A stretch of 64,000 bases of DNA. It comes from a virus. Below the pieces are notes generated by a model. That model had not been told where the DNA came from, made no database searches, and saw nothing but the letters and a program-made list of their open reading frames with translations. The DNA lies in the IMG/VR virus record IMGVR_UViG_3300031963_000006, positions 124,001 through 188,000 of that record; one strand, given 5' to 3'. Below, piece after piece: positions 62,851-64,000 of this stretch. The translations under genes were made by a program, and so were the position numbers. Each line of letters begins with the position of its first letter. Within the stretch, counting starts at the first letter, position 1.

Positions 62851-62852
62851 TT
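62809..62852 (+). terminator. Rho-independent terminator
   Basis: AACCCTAAAA / TTTTAGGGTT, 10-bp stem with a 13-base loop rich in C and A, followed by T4-G-T7. It isolates smpB from upstream transcription. Confidence 0.75.
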
Positions 62853-62854
62853 CG

Positions 62855-62862
62855 TATATTTG
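62855..62862 (+). promoter_or_regulatory. Host-type -7 box TATATTTG for smpB
   Basis: Exact TAnnTTTG eight bases before the smpB ATG at 62871, giving a nearly leaderless message; no good -33 TTTG is seen at standard spacing because the terminator T-tract occupies that region. Confidence 0.55.
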
Positions 62863-62870
62863 TACCCATT

Positions 62871-63302
62871 ATGAAAAATAAACTATCCATAGTTAATAAG
62901 AAAGCTCGTTATGAATATGAGTTTATTTCTACGTTCACTGCAGGTATCCAATTGATTGGAAGTGAGGTAAAGACAATAAAAAAGGGTAAACTTTCAATAA
63001 ATGACGCCTTCTGTATTTTTAAAGAAAATGAACTTTTTATTAAAAATATGGTTTTGACTGAGAAAGTTAATGAGTTTTCACCTGATGTTAAACGAGATAA
63101 AAAATTGTTGTTAAAAAAGTCCGAACTAAATGGATTGAAAAGAGATATGATTAAAGGACTAACAATAATTGTTAATAAAGTGTTTGAAAATGATAAAGGG
63201 TTGATAAAAGTTGAAATTTCTCTTGCAAAAGGTAAAAAACTGTACGATAAACGTAATACAATTAAGGAAAGAGAACTAAATAGGGACAAAAAATTTGTAT
63301 GA
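62871..63302 (+). CDS. smpB: SmpB (SsrA/tmRNA-binding protein)
   Basis: 143 residues, near the normal SmpB length of about 150. The family pattern is clear: NKKARYEYEFISTFTAGIQL, then GSEVKTIKKGKLSINDAFC, then later LAKGKKLYDKRNTIKERE with a shortened basic tail. SmpB carries tmRNA to stalled ribosomes. No tmRNA gene is visible in the window, so the protein would act with the host's tmRNA, or a phage one elsewhere. The C-terminal tail, which normally lies in the mRNA channel, is shorter than usual. It has its own promoter. Phage-encoded SmpB is uncommon and may control ribosome rescue during infection. Confidence 0.9.
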   Translation: MKNKLSIVNKKARYEYEFISTFTAGIQLIGSEVKTIKKGKLSINDAFCIFKENELFIKNMVLTEKVNEFSPDVKRDKKLLLKKSELNGLKRDMIKGLTIIVNKVFENDKGLIKVEISLAKGKKLYDKRNTIKERELNRDKKFV

Positions 63303-63324
63303 TTGTAAATTATTCGTATATTTG
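63294..63324 (+). promoter_or_regulatory. Host-type promoter, TTTG-N19-TATATTTG
   Basis: TTTG at 63294-63297 and TATATTTG at 63317-63324 have the 19-base spacing of Bacteroidota promoters. The -7 box is 15 bases before the ATG at 63340; the -33 overlaps the end of smpB. Confidence 0.7.
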
Positions 63325-63339
63325 TAAAAATTATAACTC

Positions 63340-63615
63340 ATGACCACAATTACCCACACAATCAAAATAGAAAACGAAAAGTTCGGAGTTATCCTTAATG
63401 AGACTTTTATTGACCCTATCCAGTTTAAGTTGTTTCTTAAAATGATACAAGCTTGTATTGAACTTAAGAATGACCTATCATTCTTCAACGGGGTTGAATT
63501 TTTAGTTCACGTACCGCATCGGTTCCTCTCTGATTCTATTATTACTACATCTCTTAGTTCAATCGAGATGTCAGAAATTGTAAAAAGTAAAATCGAAGCA
63601 CTAGTAACAAAATGA
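63340..63615 (+). CDS. Unknown small protein
   Basis: 91 residues, starting MTTITHTIKIENEKFGVILN, with a beta-alpha pattern and a C-terminal helix. No motif is recognised. It starts behind a well-formed host-type promoter, and its last four bases (ATGA) overlap the membrane-protein gene downstream. Confidence 0.72.
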   Translation: MTTITHTIKIENEKFGVILNETFIDPIQFKLFLKMIQACIELKNDLSFFNGVEFLVHVPHRFLSDSIITTSLSSIEMSEIVKSKIEALVTK

Positions 63616-63968
63616 TTATAGATTCAAATACATTCGGTTGGTTATTGTCAGCGGCTATTGCCGTGTTGATATTAGTAAAGTTTTGGAAACGAACCATCAA
63701 ATTTATTTTGATTGCGGTTGCTGCTTTATTTGTATTAATGGTTGTTCAAATTAAGTCATTTTACGATTCTGTCATTCTTCCCGATAAAGTAAATAAAACT
63801 GAAAAGGTTGATATTAAAATTGAGGATGACACCAAAGTTAAGATTCCAAAAAAAGATACTGTAAAAACAAAATCATCAGAAAAACAATCAAAGGTTATGG
63901 TTCATGCCAAGTATGATACCTTAACCAAAAAGATTGAAATTGAGGATATTGAGGTTCTGAATGAGTGA
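63612..63968 (+). CDS. Membrane-anchored protein
   Basis: 118 residues. Two adjacent hydrophobic segments are seen (FGWLLSAAIAVLILVKFW and FILIAVAALFVLMVVQI), followed by a charged tail rich in Lys and Asp (residues 50-118, DKVNKTEKVDIKIEDDTKVK). Four-base overlap with the previous gene. The function is unknown; a membrane anchor with a soluble tail. Confidence 0.7.
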   Translation: MIIDSNTFGWLLSAAIAVLILVKFWKRTIKFILIAVAALFVLMVVQIKSFYDSVILPDKVNKTEKVDIKIEDDTKVKIPKKDTVKTKSSEKQSKVMVHAKYDTLTKKIEIEDIEVLNE

Positions 63969-64000
63969 TTTTCTTGGTATATTAAAACCAAGTGGTGGAC
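63961..64000 (+). CDS. Start of a further gene, cut by window end
   Basis: ATG at 63961, eight bases inside the end of the previous gene, reading MSDFLGILKPSGG before the window ends. The overlap style matches other gene junctions here. Too short for any assignment. Confidence 0.5.
   Translation, partial: MSDFLGILKPSGG

Noticed and set aside
62709-62870. tmRNA gene next to smpB
   Set aside because: Too short, no tRNA-like acceptor ends, no tag reading frame.
63276-63488. Minus-strand frame across the smpB 3' region
   Set aside because: It crosses a well-formed plus-strand promoter and two plus-strand genes and shows no protein-like pattern.
1-64000. tRNA genes, integrase or attachment sites
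   Set aside because: None could be recognised by eye; a tRNA scan could not be run, so absence is not proven.

Overview
The window reads as part of a large, AT-rich tailed-phage genome whose host is probably a member of Bacteroidota, most likely a flavobacterium. No integrase, plasmid, rRNA or tRNA gene was recognised. The host guess rests on four things: SprB-type repeats (known from the flavobacterial gliding adhesin) in two virion proteins, an Hc1-type histone gene, promoters with the Bacteroidota -7 box TAnnTTTG, and the near absence of Shine-Dalgarno sequences. Genes are tightly packed, often joined by TAATG or ATGA overlaps. Both ends of the window cut a gene.

Layout. (1) 1-17,959, plus strand: a chain of large tail/baseplate-type proteins, including one with a P2 gpI-like motif, one with a PKD-like domain, two with SprB repeats, and one with a tail-collar-like N-terminus; a RuvC-like resolvase closes the run at 18,562. 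(2) 18,615-31,264, minus strand: five genes for very long adhesin or fibre proteins with Thr-Pro/Thr-Gln tracts, beta-propeller-like and leucine-rich-repeat domains, plus a Nal1-like trypsin-fold protease. (3) 31,349-39,494, plus: replication and recombination (DnaG-type primase, RecB/Cas4-like nuclease, SbcD/gp47-like and SbcC/gp46-like proteins), a lytic transglycosylase, and a primary-type sigma factor. (4) 39,560-42,468: membrane proteins, an amidase endolysin and a candidate overlapping spanin pair. (5) 42,471-64,000: accessory and late genes, mostly plus strand with single minus-strand genes between: candidate internal virion proteins, histone, DnaJ, two DNA methyltransferases, DUF932, PcfJ-like protein, GIY-YIG endonuclease, thioredoxin, glutaredoxin, DUF3310, DHH phosphoesterase, DUF192 and SmpB.

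Expression. Two promoter types recur. TAnnTTTG boxes (host sigma type) precede replication and accessory genes. A second, oriented motif, RATATTTATNA, lies just upstream of at least a dozen genes on both strands, mostly virion or late-type genes; it is proposed here as the late promoter. In several cases either motif is so close to the ATG that the mRNA would be nearly leaderless.

The most interesting candidate system is a set of unrelated proteins (at 42,709, 43,680, 49,334, 56,931, 60,740 and 60,925) that share a short basic/amphipathic N-terminus ending near an (I/L)-x-E site and are mostly preceded by the late-type motif. This resembles the T4 capsid-targeting sequence with its prohead-protease site and suggests a set of proteins packaged inside the head, possibly including a DHH phosphoesterase. 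Also notable are the fast-evolving Thr-Pro/Thr-Gln stalks with shuffled propeller domains and a possible small RNA upstream of smpB.
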